NCBI GenBank assembly: GCA_023391335.1
Contig: JAEWBG010000096.1
Coordinates: 1-64,000 of the forward strand
Direction: 5' to 3'
Source of the DNA: Pseudomonadota bacterium
GTDB lineage: Bacteria > Pseudomonadota > Gammaproteobacteria > Steroidobacterales > Steroidobacteraceae
Length of the DNA stretch: 64,000 nt
Shown: piece after piece, positions 8,028-15,006 of the stretch
Numbering within the stretch: the first letter of the stretch is position 1
Layout of the letters: each line of letters opens with the position of its first letter
Program-made: the position numbers and the translations under genes
The notes under the pieces: generated by a model
The model's input: the letters and a program-made list of their open reading frames with translations, nothing else
Databases searched by the model: none
What the model was told of the DNA's origin: nothing

Positions 8028-8061
8028 AGTCAAACCACATCGTCGACTACTTCCGAATTCC

Positions 8062-8135
8062 TGGCTTGCCGAAGGCTTGCCTGCCGCTCATGCGGCTACC
8101 TTGCCGGTAGGCTCGCCTGCCCAGCGGGCTAGCCT
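8062..8135. repeat. Array of four stem-loops with 6-nt linkers (right half)
   Basis: TGGCTT gcc-gaa-ggc TTGCCT gccg-ctcatg-cggc TACCTT gcc-ggta-ggc TCGCCT gccc-agc-gggc TAGCCT. The linkers fit TNSCYT, the reverse complement of the ARGNNA linkers at 7801-7962. This is therefore the same kind of array in the opposite orientation, and together they form a large inverted unit upstream of tRNA-Pro. Confidence 0.85.
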
Positions 8136-8218
8136 CTTAGTCCGAGTCGGCGTAGCCATCGCCACCGCCGTCCCGTATCATTCGCACCCCTCTTTAGAGC
8201 TTCTCAGCTCACACCGGT

Positions 8219-8295
8219 CGGGACGTGGCGCAGCCTGGTAGCGCACTTGCATGGGGTGCAAGGGGTCGCGAGTTCGAATCTCGCCGTCCCGACCA
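8219..8295 (+). tRNA. tRNA-Pro (anticodon GGG), integration target
   Basis: A 77-nt cloverleaf. Acceptor CGGGACG pairs with CGTCCCG. The anticodon stem CTTGC/GCAAG encloses ATGGGGT, giving anticodon GGG. The T-arm is GCGAG-TTCGAAT-CTCGC, and CCA is encoded. Its 3' part from the anticodon stem onward is duplicated at 20623-20679, marking it as the attachment site of the element. The gene at this (attL) side is complete. Confidence 0.95.
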
Positions 8296-8304
8296 ATACT
8301 TACG
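8248..8304. other. attL (57-bp direct repeat)
   Basis: The sequence runs from TGCATGGGGTGC in the anticodon arm of tRNA-Pro to AATACTTACG, 9 bp past the CCA end. It is identical to 20623-20679. Sequence diverges immediately outside on both sides. Confidence 0.95.
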
Positions 8305-8321
8305 ACGATCTAGGTAGATGC

Positions 8322-8342
8322 TTGTGGCCACGTCTGTGGCCA
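8322..8342. other. Candidate integrase arm-type sites, left end
   Basis: TTGTGGCCA (8322-8330) and CTGTGGCCA (8334-8342) lie 18 bp inside attL, with starts 12 bp apart. The same 9-mer occurs twice near the other end (20483-20502). Paired copies at both ends are what arm-binding sites of a P4-type integrase would look like; binding is inferred. Confidence 0.5.
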
Positions 8343-8407
8343 ACTTAGATCGCTAGCTTGGCATGTACCCCTCGATTGGTCTTAACCACTCGGGAGTGCA
8401 ACGTGTC

Positions 8408-8659
8408 ATGTCGCTCACATCATTAATCGCATTGATCCTCTTTGGACTCCTTGCAGCGGGAATTGTGGCAATCATCGTTCCCAACGTCCTGCGCGAGAAC
8501 CTGGATGCGCAGGAACGATTCATCACGCAGCTCAAAGATTGCAATGAGACGCACCCGGGACTCTATGACGCAGAGATCGAGCGCGAGGTGGCCACGCTTG
8601 AGCGCATGAAGACGCGTCGCTCATTCAATCTAAAAAGTCGTGACCGCAAGTTGAAGTGA
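8408..8659 (+). CDS. Small single-pass membrane protein, unknown function
   Basis: An 83-aa protein with one N-terminal hydrophobic helix (SLIALILFGLLAAGIVAIIV, residues about 4-23), followed by a charged, probably cytoplasmic helical tail (EIEREVATLERMKTRR). The ATG at 8408 places the helix directly at the N-terminus; an upstream in-frame ATG at 8363 would add 15 residues. It is the first gene inside attL and is transcribed inward. I do not recognise a family. Membrane proteins of this size in satellites can be exclusion or effector factors, but nothing here shows that. Confidence 0.6.
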   Translation: MSLTSLIALILFGLLAAGIVAIIVPNVLRENLDAQERFITQLKDCNETHPGLYDAEIEREVATLERMKTRRSFNLKSRDRKLK

Positions 8660-8732
8660 GACCGCTGCAGGCAAGGCGCTACCAACGCCTTGCCAGCAGC
8701 TAACCAACAACCGCCTGAAAAGGAGGCGACCG

Positions 8733-8942
8733 ATGGCTAATGCAAATATACGTCCGATTCCTTCGGAATCGAGTTGTTCATCCAGTCTCTTTTGGATAAC
8801 TGACCTACGTCTGAGAAGCGATCTAGACGTCCCTCATCTTTTTCGAACGCTTGCTGCTGCCGGCTTTGACATCAAGCGAAGTGAAGACGGTCGTTGGGGG
8901 ATCGTGCCTTCAGCGACGGAGAAGCAAGGAGCACGTCAATGA
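8733..8942 (+). CDS. Hypothetical 69-aa protein
   Basis: This small soluble protein has a strong RBS (AAGGAGG, 7 nt before the ATG). The C-terminal half (HLFRTLAAAGFDIKRSEDGRWGIV, quoted in part) looks like a compact alpha/beta fold. Its stop overlaps the start of the next gene (ATGA at 8939-8942), so the two form a translationally coupled pair. I do not recognise a family. Confidence 0.65.
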   Translation: MANANIRPIPSESSCSSSLFWITDLRLRSDLDVPHLFRTLAAAGFDIKRSEDGRWGIVPSATEKQGARQ

Positions 8943-9421
8943 GGGAATGGAAGATGAAGATCAGCGACACCATCGAGCTGATTTGCTCGGAGGTGCACTG
9001 GGGCTTAGTGCTCGAGTACGTTGGTGACGCAAACGATCTGCTTTCGGCGAAGTGCATCTCGAAGCACATGGTTGAGCAAATCGCGGCTTCAGGCCGTGGT
9101 CGGTTGTGTGTAGACGAGGACGGTCGTTCGTTCAGAAGACAGAAGGCCGCCACAAAGGCGCAGCCCAATCGAATTCGCGTCATACGCTCGTTTGCCGCAG
9201 AGCATAAATCGCGGCGCTGTGGGCTGCTCGAGGATGCATACAAGTTGCCTGGCGTCGCAGAATGCATCCCTCGTTGGTCAAACCGTTTCTTGAGCAACGC
9301 CGAGAATAGGGAGCCAGCGGCACGCCGAATCGGGCGCTCCAATCGGTTAGCTAAGTGGTCGAGTTGCGGAAAAGTGATTCAGGTTGACTGGACCTTCCTC
9401 AAGTCTCACGCGGCTGCTTGA
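8939..9421 (+). CDS. Hypothetical 160-aa protein
   Basis: It starts at the ATG that overlaps the previous stop, giving MREWKMKISD. An in-frame ATG at 8894 would lie wholly inside the upstream gene and is not needed. The protein is basic in its second half, with no membrane segment or motif that I recognise. The C-terminal stretch NRLAKWSSCGKVIQVD is echoed by a fragment at 10426-10503, so a related copy once existed downstream. A 9-bp stem-loop separates it from the convergent gene. Confidence 0.6.
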   Translation: MREWKMKISDTIELICSEVHWGLVLEYVGDANDLLSAKCISKHMVEQIAASGRGRLCVDEDGRSFRRQKAATKAQPNRIRVIRSFAAEHKSRRCGLLEDAYKLPGVAECIPRWSNRFLSNAENREPAARRIGRSNRLAKWSSCGKVIQVDWTFLKSHAAA

Positions 9422-9428
9422 GAGGCGG

Positions 9429-9451
9429 GCGGGCTCTAAAACAGAGCCCGC
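9429..9451. terminator. Stem-loop between convergent genes
   Basis: GCGGGCTCT (9429-9437), loop AAAAC, AGAGCCCGC (9443-9451): a perfect 9-bp stem directly after the rightward gene ending at 9421 and before the leftward gene ending at 9497. There is no long T-run on either side, so it may be a weak bidirectional terminator or RNA stabiliser. Confidence 0.55.
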
Positions 9452-9496
9452 TCGTCGAAGCGAGTTCCGCAAGTTGCTGGCCGTTAAATATAGGGG

Positions 9497-10147
9497 TTAC
9501 TTCTTGGGCATCTGAATAATGAGCGGATCGCCGGACTGCCAGACTTCGAGCTTCCCCTTCACAAATCGTATGCTCAACATGGGCCAGCCCGGCTCGCTCG
9601 GATTCGGCAGAAATTGACTGAGGCCAAACACATTGGGCATTTCGCATAACGGAAAGAGCACGCCGTTGCCGCTGTTCGCCCAGGGCAGATACACATTGAG
9701 ATGAATCTCTTTCTGGCCGAGCACATGCAAGTGCAGCGAAGCTACACGTCCTGCCGATATTTCAATCGTCGATCGCTGCAAGGAACCGAACACCACCAGT
9801 GCAAATGCCGCGTGCAGATGATCCGCGATAGGCCAAGACCCATGCCCCTGCAGGTCAATGTTTAATTCGCGGACGAGATCCGAACCTGTCTTGGGGGCGA
9901 TTGTGAACGCGTGTGGTTTACCTTGTTCAGCGAGCTCGATTTGTTCCGCGATGGGCTTAACTATGCTCGCAAACACACCCCTATTCCGCTCTGGGTGTGC
10001 GAAGAAATCTCCCATCTCGCGATTCAATGCGCTCGCCGTGTATGGCCGGACGAGCATGTATAAGCTCCGGACACTCTGCGGATCTATGTCCCCTTGGTTT
10101 ATCTCGCGCAAGTGCTCGAACAACTGAGTCTGCAAAGCACCTGACAT
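9497..10147 (-). CDS. Hypothetical 216-aa protein
   Basis: This soluble protein of unknown function has an AGGGG RBS about 7 nt before its ATG. The N-terminal half is helical (QLFEHLREINQGDIDPQSVRS). The second half is rich in predicted strands (HLHVLGQKEIHLNVYLPW, LSIRFVKGKLEVWQSGDPL) and ends with MPKK. There is no signal peptide or membrane helix. It lies 3' of the leftward cargo genes but 660 bp away, so it probably has its own promoter. I do not recognise a family. Confidence 0.6.
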   Translation of the reverse strand: MSGALQTQLFEHLREINQGDIDPQSVRSLYMLVRPYTASALNREMGDFFAHPERNRGVFASIVKPIAEQIELAEQGKPHAFTIAPKTGSDLVRELNIDLQGHGSWPIADHLHAAFALVVFGSLQRSTIEISAGRVASLHLHVLGQKEIHLNVYLPWANSGNGVLFPLCEMPNVFGLSQFLPNPSEPGWPMLSIRFVKGKLEVWQSGDPLIIQMPKK

Positions 10148-10808
10148 CCAAATCCCCTAGCCTTTAGTAGATGGGGGTTATTGTCTCTAAATGGCTTCCG
10201 GCAATCATCACCTCGGCGATTGTCAGCCGGATCACGACGCGAGAGTTGACGTGCGGCCCGCATGAGGGTCCATCGTGATTGCAACCGCTCATAGAGGGCG
10301 AAACGTGGCAAAAGGGGACTGGAGGGTGAACACCAGCGCGGCTAAACATACTGGCCCGCAGCCAGTAATGCAGGCCAAGGCAACGTTGCTACTCCCGCCT
10401 TTTTTTCCTTTGGAATTCCAACTAACGCGAGATCACAAATCGATTAGCTAAGTGGTCGATCGCAGGCATAGTTATCGAGATCGATCAGGGCTTCATTCAT
10501 CGCGTGCCGGGCCGCCTAGTAGCAAAGAGGAGGCGCCCTGCAATTGAAACGGCTTCCCAAATTTTTGGAGAACCGAATCGCTCCCACATGCAGGCCGCCT
10601 CCCGCCCCGGTCGGGCCTATTCTCATGAAGCGCCCCTCCTGATCCAACGCGGACTATGTCGCCGTTCGCAGAGAAATTCGCCGCGTCAGCGTTGCAAGCG
10701 ATCGGAAACAGGCGAGCGCCAAGTGGTGAGTCGCTGGCAAGACCTTGGTTGGCATCGATCGCCAAAGCTGAGCTCCGCACTTGGGGCAGACTGGGCTCAA
10801 CCGCCTGT
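10148..10808. other. 661-bp stretch without a supportable gene
   Basis: This lies between the 216-aa gene and the beta-flower gene. It contains a T-rich stretch (CCTTTTTTTCC near 10399-10409) and the duplicated gene fragment at 10426-10503. The remaining open frames are low-complexity Ala/Arg/Pro readings antisense to each other and without an RBS. It may be a decayed cargo slot. Confidence 0.5.
10426..10503 (+). pseudogene. Fragment related to the C-terminus of the 160-aa gene
   Basis: Read on the plus strand, this translates as REITNRLAKWSIAGIVIEID and a little more. It matches the C-terminal NRLAKWSSCGKVIQVDWTFL of the gene ending at 9421 at most of about 18 positions. An in-frame TAA precedes it (10423-10425) and no start or RBS is seen. 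It looks like the tail of a second, degraded copy. Confidence 0.5.
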
Positions 10809-11180
10809 CTACTGCTCAAAGAACATCAAGCCACTGAGCTCCGACCAGGAAGCAGTTCGAGCAGCCCTAGCCGGACGCGACTTTCGTGCCGCTCGAGCTG
10901 GTCGGGCTTTGCGAGCTCCACGCGCTGGACGGGCTTGGCGAGCCGGCTTCGCAGGTCCCCCTTTCGCTCCGTGTATGAAAAAAACCGCCTTGCCGTGGTG
11001 ATCACGAATCCATCCATCTTGGAAAAATCCGAGGTGCTTCCCTGAGTAGGCGTAGATCGAATCCTCTGATATCCACGCGACGGGCCGTCCGTCGAAGAGA
11101 AAGATCGACGGATAGTCTGTATTGCTTCCAATCCACGCAGTTGGGCGTCCTGCGCGGTCGTAGAACGTGACGTAACTCAT
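10809..11180 (-). CDS. 4-fold beta flower-type protein
   Basis: A 123-aa protein. The first 75 residues contain repeated short hairpins with the pattern 'aromatic/D-x-G-R-P-x-A-W-I' (DRAGRPTAWIGS, FDGRPVAWISED, YSGKHLGFFQDG, DHHGKAVFFIHG). I recognise this as the family annotated as 4-fold beta flower protein. The C-terminal part is a low-complexity Ala-Arg-Pro run (about residues 77-108) ending in SWSELSGLMFF. The biochemical function of the family is not known to me. It is third in the leftward cargo run, 56 bp after the PRTase gene, and so may belong to the same unit. An AGGGA RBS precedes it. Confidence 0.7.
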   Translation of the reverse strand: MSYVTFYDRAGRPTAWIGSNTDYPSIFLFDGRPVAWISEDSIYAYSGKHLGFFQDGWIRDHHGKAVFFIHGAKGGPAKPARQARPARGARKARPARAARKSRPARAARTASWSELSGLMFFEQ

Positions 11181-11236
11181 CTATGCATCCCTGTTAGCGA
11201 AGCGCTGTTGCGAGGACAAAACTTGCTGGTGCGCGG

Positions 11237-11917
11237 TCAGTCGTCGTCGAAGTCGAGCGGCTCGAAGTCTTCAGCATCATCGGCGTGAATTGCGCGTGCG
11301 ACGAACATCCCCCAGATCACCTGATCGGGAAAACGTTCGCGAATTCGCTGCTTCGCGACCTTATAGTGTTTGCCCGACGTGATCACGTCGTCAAACAGGA
11401 TCAATTCTTGCCGAAGCGGAGTCGACGTGTGCGCGTTGTCGATTTCAGTGATGGCCAGCAACTCGTCATACTTAAGTCGTTTGCTTCCGCTGCGATGATC
11501 CGCCTCTGTGCTTTGTGTTTGCCTAAGTAGGGAACGGATGTCGACGCTCTTGTAGCCTAAGAATCCCGGAAACGCTCGTTTTAACGTCTGAAGCAGTCTA
11601 TCGCAGTAGTCTGCGTGGCCTGGCATTTTGGACGAGGGAATCGGCACAAAGGTGTATCGTTCGATCGAACCGACGGGGAATTGTTTGCGAAGCGCCACGG
11701 CAATTTCGTTGATCGCCTTGTCTTTGTAGTACTGCAGTTGGCGAGCGTTCGGGCTCGCAGAGATTTCGCTGGGCGTGCGCTTGAAGTTCTTTATCAGTTG
11801 ATTGGTCGCACTCGCCTTGTATGTCTTGTTGCTGAAGAATTCCCCAAAGTAAACACAACGATCATCGTCGCTAAGGAAGTGGTGACGATCGCGATTACTG
11901 TCGTCGATTCCCGTCAT
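11237..11917 (-). CDS. shosT: Phosphoribosyltransferase-fold protein, ShosT-like toxin candidate
   Basis: A 226-aa protein with a ComF-like PRTase fold. A TFVPIPSSK strand (about 89-97) is followed by the PRPP-binding loop ELILFDDVITSGKHYK (about 171-186). The C-terminus is acidic (DDAEDFEPLDFDDD). The ATG at 11917 lies 4 bp after the DprA-like stop; an upstream in-frame start at 11977 would overlap that gene by 56 bp. In the ShosTA system, found in phage and satellite hotspots, a PRTase-domain toxin is paired with a DprA-domain antitoxin, and this pair has the same composition. The toxic activity and the symbol are inferred from architecture and context. A competence-type ComF protein is the alternative, but comF is not normally beside dprA on an integrative element. 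Confidence 0.65.
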   Translation of the reverse strand: MTGIDDSNRDRHHFLSDDDRCVYFGEFFSNKTYKASATNQLIKNFKRTPSEISASPNARQLQYYKDKAINEIAVALRKQFPVGSIERYTFVPIPSSKMPGHADYCDRLLQTLKRAFPGFLGYKSVDIRSLLRQTQSTEADHRSGSKRLKYDELLAITEIDNAHTSTPLRQELILFDDVITSGKHYKVAKQRIRERFPDQVIWGMFVARAIHADDAEDFEPLDFDDD

Positions 11918-11921
11918 TCGC

Positions 11922-12815
11922 TCAGGTAGCAAGATGTGCTCTGATATCGTCGAAGTCGGACACTCGGATCGCCCCACGCTCCAGATATTTAGCTGGCCAC
12001 GTCAACTCGGGGTTGCGGAAACAACTGTCTAAGATAAAAAGCTTACGCCGCTGTTGCAACGCATGGCGAGCTTGAATCAACGTTCCAGACGTATTCCCGG
12101 CCTCCACGATGATCGTGGCTTCTGTGAGCGCGGACATGGTGACGTTGCGCTCCGGGAAGAACAGTCTGTTTCCGGCTGGGCTTTGGCGCGAATAGCGCAC
12201 GATAGGGACTTGGCTGATCACCAGAAATCGGTCGGCAATCTGCCTCTGCAGATCGAGATTTTCCTTTGGATAACACGTTGAAATCGGAGTTCCGAGCACA
12301 GCAATCGTTGCGCCTCCTTCAGCTATTGCTGTCTTGTGCGCAACTGTGTCGATGCCTTGTGCCAGCCCCGAGACGATCGTAAAGCCGCTACGCACGAAGT
12401 GCCTTGTCAGCTTGGCCGCGCGTTGCTCGCCTTCCGGGGAAGGATGCCTCGTGCCTACGATGGCCACCGATCTCAGACTTGCTATGTCCCAATTGCCTTG
12501 GAAGTAAAGAAGCTGCACCGGGTGCTCAGCGTCGCGAAGCTTCTCCGGATACTCGCCCGCGCCATGAACGCGTATGCCGAAGTGCTTAATGCCAGCTTCC
12601 CGAATCGTAGCCAACGCCATGCGCGAGTACTGTTCAGCGTCAGGCCTTGAGACGAAGTCAGATGGCACTGCGCCGGGATTCTGGCGAAAAATCTCAGCCA
12701 GCTTTTTAAAGCTGGTCCCTTCTCGCATCCAGAGCGCTTCATACGCTCCCAGCTCGCGCGCCGGCAAAATCGCGCGACTCTCGAAAGAAGCTTCGGGTTG
12801 TGAAAACAGGTTCAT
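11922..12815 (-). CDS. shosA: DprA/SMF-family protein, ShosA-like antitoxin candidate
   Basis: A 297-aa protein of the DprA (SLOG) superfamily. An N-terminal helical region (1-75) is followed by the Rossmann-like core with RVHGAGEYPEKLRD (about 82-95), VAIVGTRHPS (117-126), SGLAQGIDTVAH (149-160) and AGNTSGTLIQARHAL (about 243). It lacks the C-terminal winged helix of many chromosomal DprA proteins. It is transcribed just before the PRTase gene with a 4-bp gap, implying coupled expression as in toxin-antitoxin pairs. Chromosomal DprA loads RecA on incoming ssDNA. The location on a phage-satellite-like element and the PRTase partner favour the ShosA role instead, by analogy. Confidence 0.7.
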   Translation of the reverse strand: MNLFSQPEASFESRAILPARELGAYEALWMREGTSFKKLAEIFRQNPGAVPSDFVSRPDAEQYSRMALATIREAGIKHFGIRVHGAGEYPEKLRDAEHPVQLLYFQGNWDIASLRSVAIVGTRHPSPEGEQRAAKLTRHFVRSGFTIVSGLAQGIDTVAHKTAIAEGGATIAVLGTPISTCYPKENLDLQRQIADRFLVISQVPIVRYSRQSPAGNRLFFPERNVTMSALTEATIIVEAGNTSGTLIQARHALQQRRKLFILDSCFRNPELTWPAKYLERGAIRVSDFDDIRAHLAT

Positions 12816-12832
12816 CGCAGGGTCATTACCAG

Positions 12833-12869
12833 AGCTGTAATCTTATACAGTACCAGACATATGTCTAGC
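12833..12869 (-). promoter_or_regulatory. Promoter with palindromic operator for the DprA/PRTase pair
   Basis: On the minus strand, a -35-like TAGACA and a -10-like TAAGAT are separated by 16 bp, just upstream of the start at 12815. A perfect 12-bp palindrome AGACATATGTCT (12855-12866) covers the -35. An operator over the promoter is what an autoregulated toxin-antitoxin pair would show; the regulator is not identified. Confidence 0.5.
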
Positions 12870-13055
12870 ACGCCCTATGCATTCGGCGCAAGGTAGCCCG
12901 GACACGCCGTCGGCGCCTAGACAACAAAATGGGCGCAAAGTGCGAACATGCTGTGGATAACCCTCCTAAATACCTGATCCTTTAACCAGCTTGTGACTAC
13001 TTCGGTTCCACCAGTTTCCCCCGTCAAATCAGTGGTTTAAGCAGCGAGGCCCTGA

Positions 13056-14033
13056 CTATAGAAGATGCACACCCGTGCGCCCGATATCATGCAAGTGCGC
13101 GAGTCTCCGCATTGCCAACGACGCTCCTGATGCAGATGCGGCGAACTGATCAAATCCGACATCAGTTGTCGTGCCGCCGCGAGTTGTGCCTTCGAAGTCG
13201 GCAAGGAGCACATCTGAATCACCGGAAGGACCGGCTCCAAGCCCAATGAGCGCCGAGCCCGATACGAGTTTTGCGTTCTGGCTGCCGCTCGTAACGTTCA
13301 CGAAGTTGGCGGTTGAATAAGCGGTATTCGCCGTTGACCCGCTGAAGCTTGTTGAGGAGCTATGCATGCAATTCGAGCGGGTCATCGTTCCTGCGTAAGC
13401 GTCGGCCACGTTGCCACCCGCATAGCAGTTCTTGAGCGTCAGCGTTCCAGACCACTGCTCGAATCCATATGTCCCATTCGCGATCGATGTGCAGTTGACC
13501 GCCTTGGATGTCGGAACGCTTGAGTCGTTCAATGACCAGAAGCCCTGGTCAGTGCACTGATATGCCGCGCAGTTTCGCCACGTGACGTTACCGCCTCCAT
13601 TGGAGAAACCAAAGTCCGCGGAGTCATATACGAGGCAGTCATCGACCAACCCGATGAGGTTAGTGCCACCGCGAAACTCAATCTGAGCCGATGCTGCAAT
13701 CCCGATCAGTCGCACAAGGACGTTGGAGTTACCGCCAATGATCGACAGCGGTTGAGTTCGCCGATATCCGGTGCTCCGAACCCCGGTGTGCTTGTTGGAC
13801 CCGACGGCTTGAATGATCAAGTTACGCACGCCGCCGGTGCTCGCGACGGTGAATGCGCCTCCAGCGATGCCGTCCGTGTCGACTCCAGGGAGTAAGTTGA
13901 CGATGTAGTCTTCGCTGGCGGTATCGAATGCAGATATACCTAGGAACGCGTTTCGCAGCGAACTGAATGGGCTTCCGCTCGTGCCACTTCCGTTGCTACC
14001 TTGCGTCGGATCAACGTAAACCGTCTGCGTCAT
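13056..14033 (-). CDS. Parallel beta-helix protein, phage tailspike/appendage-like
   Basis: A 325-aa protein starting MTQTVYVDPTQGSNGSGTSGSPFSSLRNAF, quoted here only for its opening DP-x-x-GS-G-SG-S-PF pattern. That pattern begins many right-handed beta-helix (pectate-lyase-like) proteins. Successive repeats of short strands with N/G/S turns and stacked Cys/Asn residues follow (VTWRNCAAYQC, KAVNCTSIANGTYGF, LTLKNCYAGGNV). No signal peptide is present. Its ATG overlaps the stop of the preceding 81-aa gene (ATGA), so it belongs to the leftward phage-type operon. It could be a receptor-binding or glycan-binding appendage; no catalytic residues can be assigned with confidence. It is the last gene of that operon. 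Confidence 0.65.
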   Translation of the reverse strand: MTQTVYVDPTQGSNGSGTSGSPFSSLRNAFLGISAFDTASEDYIVNLLPGVDTDGIAGGAFTVASTGGVRNLIIQAVGSNKHTGVRSTGYRRTQPLSIIGGNSNVLVRLIGIAASAQIEFRGGTNLIGLVDDCLVYDSADFGFSNGGGNVTWRNCAAYQCTDQGFWSLNDSSVPTSKAVNCTSIANGTYGFEQWSGTLTLKNCYAGGNVADAYAGTMTRSNCMHSSSTSFSGSTANTAYSTANFVNVTSGSQNAKLVSGSALIGLGAGPSGDSDVLLADFEGTTRGGTTTDVGFDQFAASASGASLAMRRLAHLHDIGRTGVHLL

Positions 14034-14275
14034 GTTCGTCTCCGCGTTCTTCGAGAATTTGGTGGAGGTGGATCGACTTCTTCGATTAGAAGTACGAGAC
14101 CTCGTTGGACTCTTCGCAGAGCGGTCACCGCTCCGCGCGCAAAAGACACTTCACTCAGCTTCTTTGCATATACGGCAAGTTCGAGCTGCTGCGCTCCCGT
14201 AAGTTGGTTTACCCACTCGGGCAGCTCTGGCGTTTCCAACTGATTCTGCTTCTGCCAATCACCGCTCATCGACAT
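14030..14275 (-). CDS. Hypothetical 81-aa phage-type protein
   Basis: It starts at the ATG at 14275 (MSMSGDWQKQ), 13 bp after the small-terminase stop. The longer frame from 14371 would sit inside the terminase gene. The sequence is helical and charged (QQLELAVYAKKLSEVSFARGAV), with a proline and arginine-rich C-terminus (PPPPNSRRTRRRT). Its stop overlaps the start of the beta-helix gene. Size and position recall small head-tail or scaffolding-type phage proteins, but I do not recognise a family. Confidence 0.6.
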   Translation of the reverse strand: MSMSGDWQKQNQLETPELPEWVNQLTGAQQLELAVYAKKLSEVSFARGAVTALRRVQRGLVLLIEEVDPPPPNSRRTRRRT

Positions 14276-14288
14276 TTGCACTCTGATG

Positions 14289-14804
14289 TTAAGGACGAAG
14301 TTGATCGTCTGGCGTGATGCCCGATATCGCCGTGTACAGCTTCTCGCGTATGTAATCGCAATGAAGTTCAACCGTCTCGCAAACCATCGGACTCATGCCT
14401 TCACGCTCTAGCTTGTCTGGAAGGGTGTCGAAAGCTTCTTTGACTTGCTTCAAGATGTCGCTGAGATCTCGCTCGTATTCACCACGCCGGATCAGCGCCC
14501 CGCGGGCAAGATCGACTTCAATCTTTTCACTCTCCGCTTTGTAATGCGCCAATCGCTGGCTTGGGGGGAGGTCATCGCCATCACCCAGCTTGCTGTAATA
14601 GAGCGCCTTGACTGCATCTCGAAGTCGATACACGTCATATCCGCCGCGTTTCCCTGCGGCCTTGATATTTGCCTCCTGCAGCTTGTGCGCGACCGTTTTT
14701 CGCTCATGTCCAAATTCGTTCGAGATCTGCGAGATCGAAAGGAGGACAGCTTGGCCATCTGATTTCGTGGAGGGCGGCTCAGCGAAGAAGGAGGACTGCT
14801 CCAT
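14289..14804 (-). CDS. Phage DNA-packaging protein, small terminase (Nu1/DUF1441-like)
   Basis: A 171-aa protein. The N-terminal helix-turn-helix (ISQISNEFGHERKTVAHKLQEANIKAAGKRGGYDVYRL, cited in part; residues about 24-60) is the DNA-recognition domain of Nu1/DUF1441-type small terminase subunits. A charged coiled region follows (RLAHYKAESEKIEVDLARG) and then a conserved C-terminal helix pair. Small terminases select the phage genome for packaging. No large terminase is present in the element, so the product would have to work with an enzyme supplied by a helper phage. A putative terminator lies directly upstream, which may set this gene and its two downstream partners apart from the preceding operon. 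Confidence 0.75.
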   Translation of the reverse strand: MEQSSFFAEPPSTKSDGQAVLLSISQISNEFGHERKTVAHKLQEANIKAAGKRGGYDVYRLRDAVKALYYSKLGDGDDLPPSQRLAHYKAESEKIEVDLARGALIRRGEYERDLSDILKQVKEAFDTLPDKLEREGMSPMVCETVELHCDYIREKLYTAISGITPDDQLRP

Positions 14805-14826
14805 TACGCATTTGATCTTGCTTCAG

Positions 14827-14873
14827 AAAAACACACCGGCCAGCCTCAGGTGAAAGGAAGCTGTGCCGGTGTG
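14827..14873 (-). terminator. Possible intrinsic terminator before the small terminase gene
   Basis: On the minus strand, CACACCGGC (14873-14865) pairs with GCCGGTGTG (14840-14832), followed by TTTT. The loop is long (24 nt). It sits between the 209-aa gene ending at 15007 and the small terminase gene, so it could attenuate read-through between the two halves of the operon. Confidence 0.5.
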
Positions 14874-15006
14874 CTGCGAGGTCGCCGCGCCACTTTCAGG
14901 ATGACGTTGGTCGCAGCCATCGCTGCCAGGGTTTTTCATGGTGTTGGCACTCAACTGGCTAATCCAACGCGATCACGCAAAGGTTCAAATGTGATCGCCC
15001 GACTGA

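Noticed and set aside
10493..10819. 108-codon leftward frame following the beta-flower gene
   Set aside because: Overlapping start, no RBS, no recognisable domain; composition looks like non-coding sequence in this 661-bp gap.
10504..11001. 165-codon open frame on the plus strand across the beta-flower gene
   Set aside because: It is antisense to the recognisable beta-flower protein, is dominated by Ala/Arg/Gly low complexity from the GC-rich 3' end of that gene, and has no RBS.
14030..14371. Longer version of the 81-aa phage-type gene starting at 14371
   Set aside because: The extra 32 residues lie entirely inside the small-terminase gene, while an ATG just after the terminase stop gives a normal operon layout.
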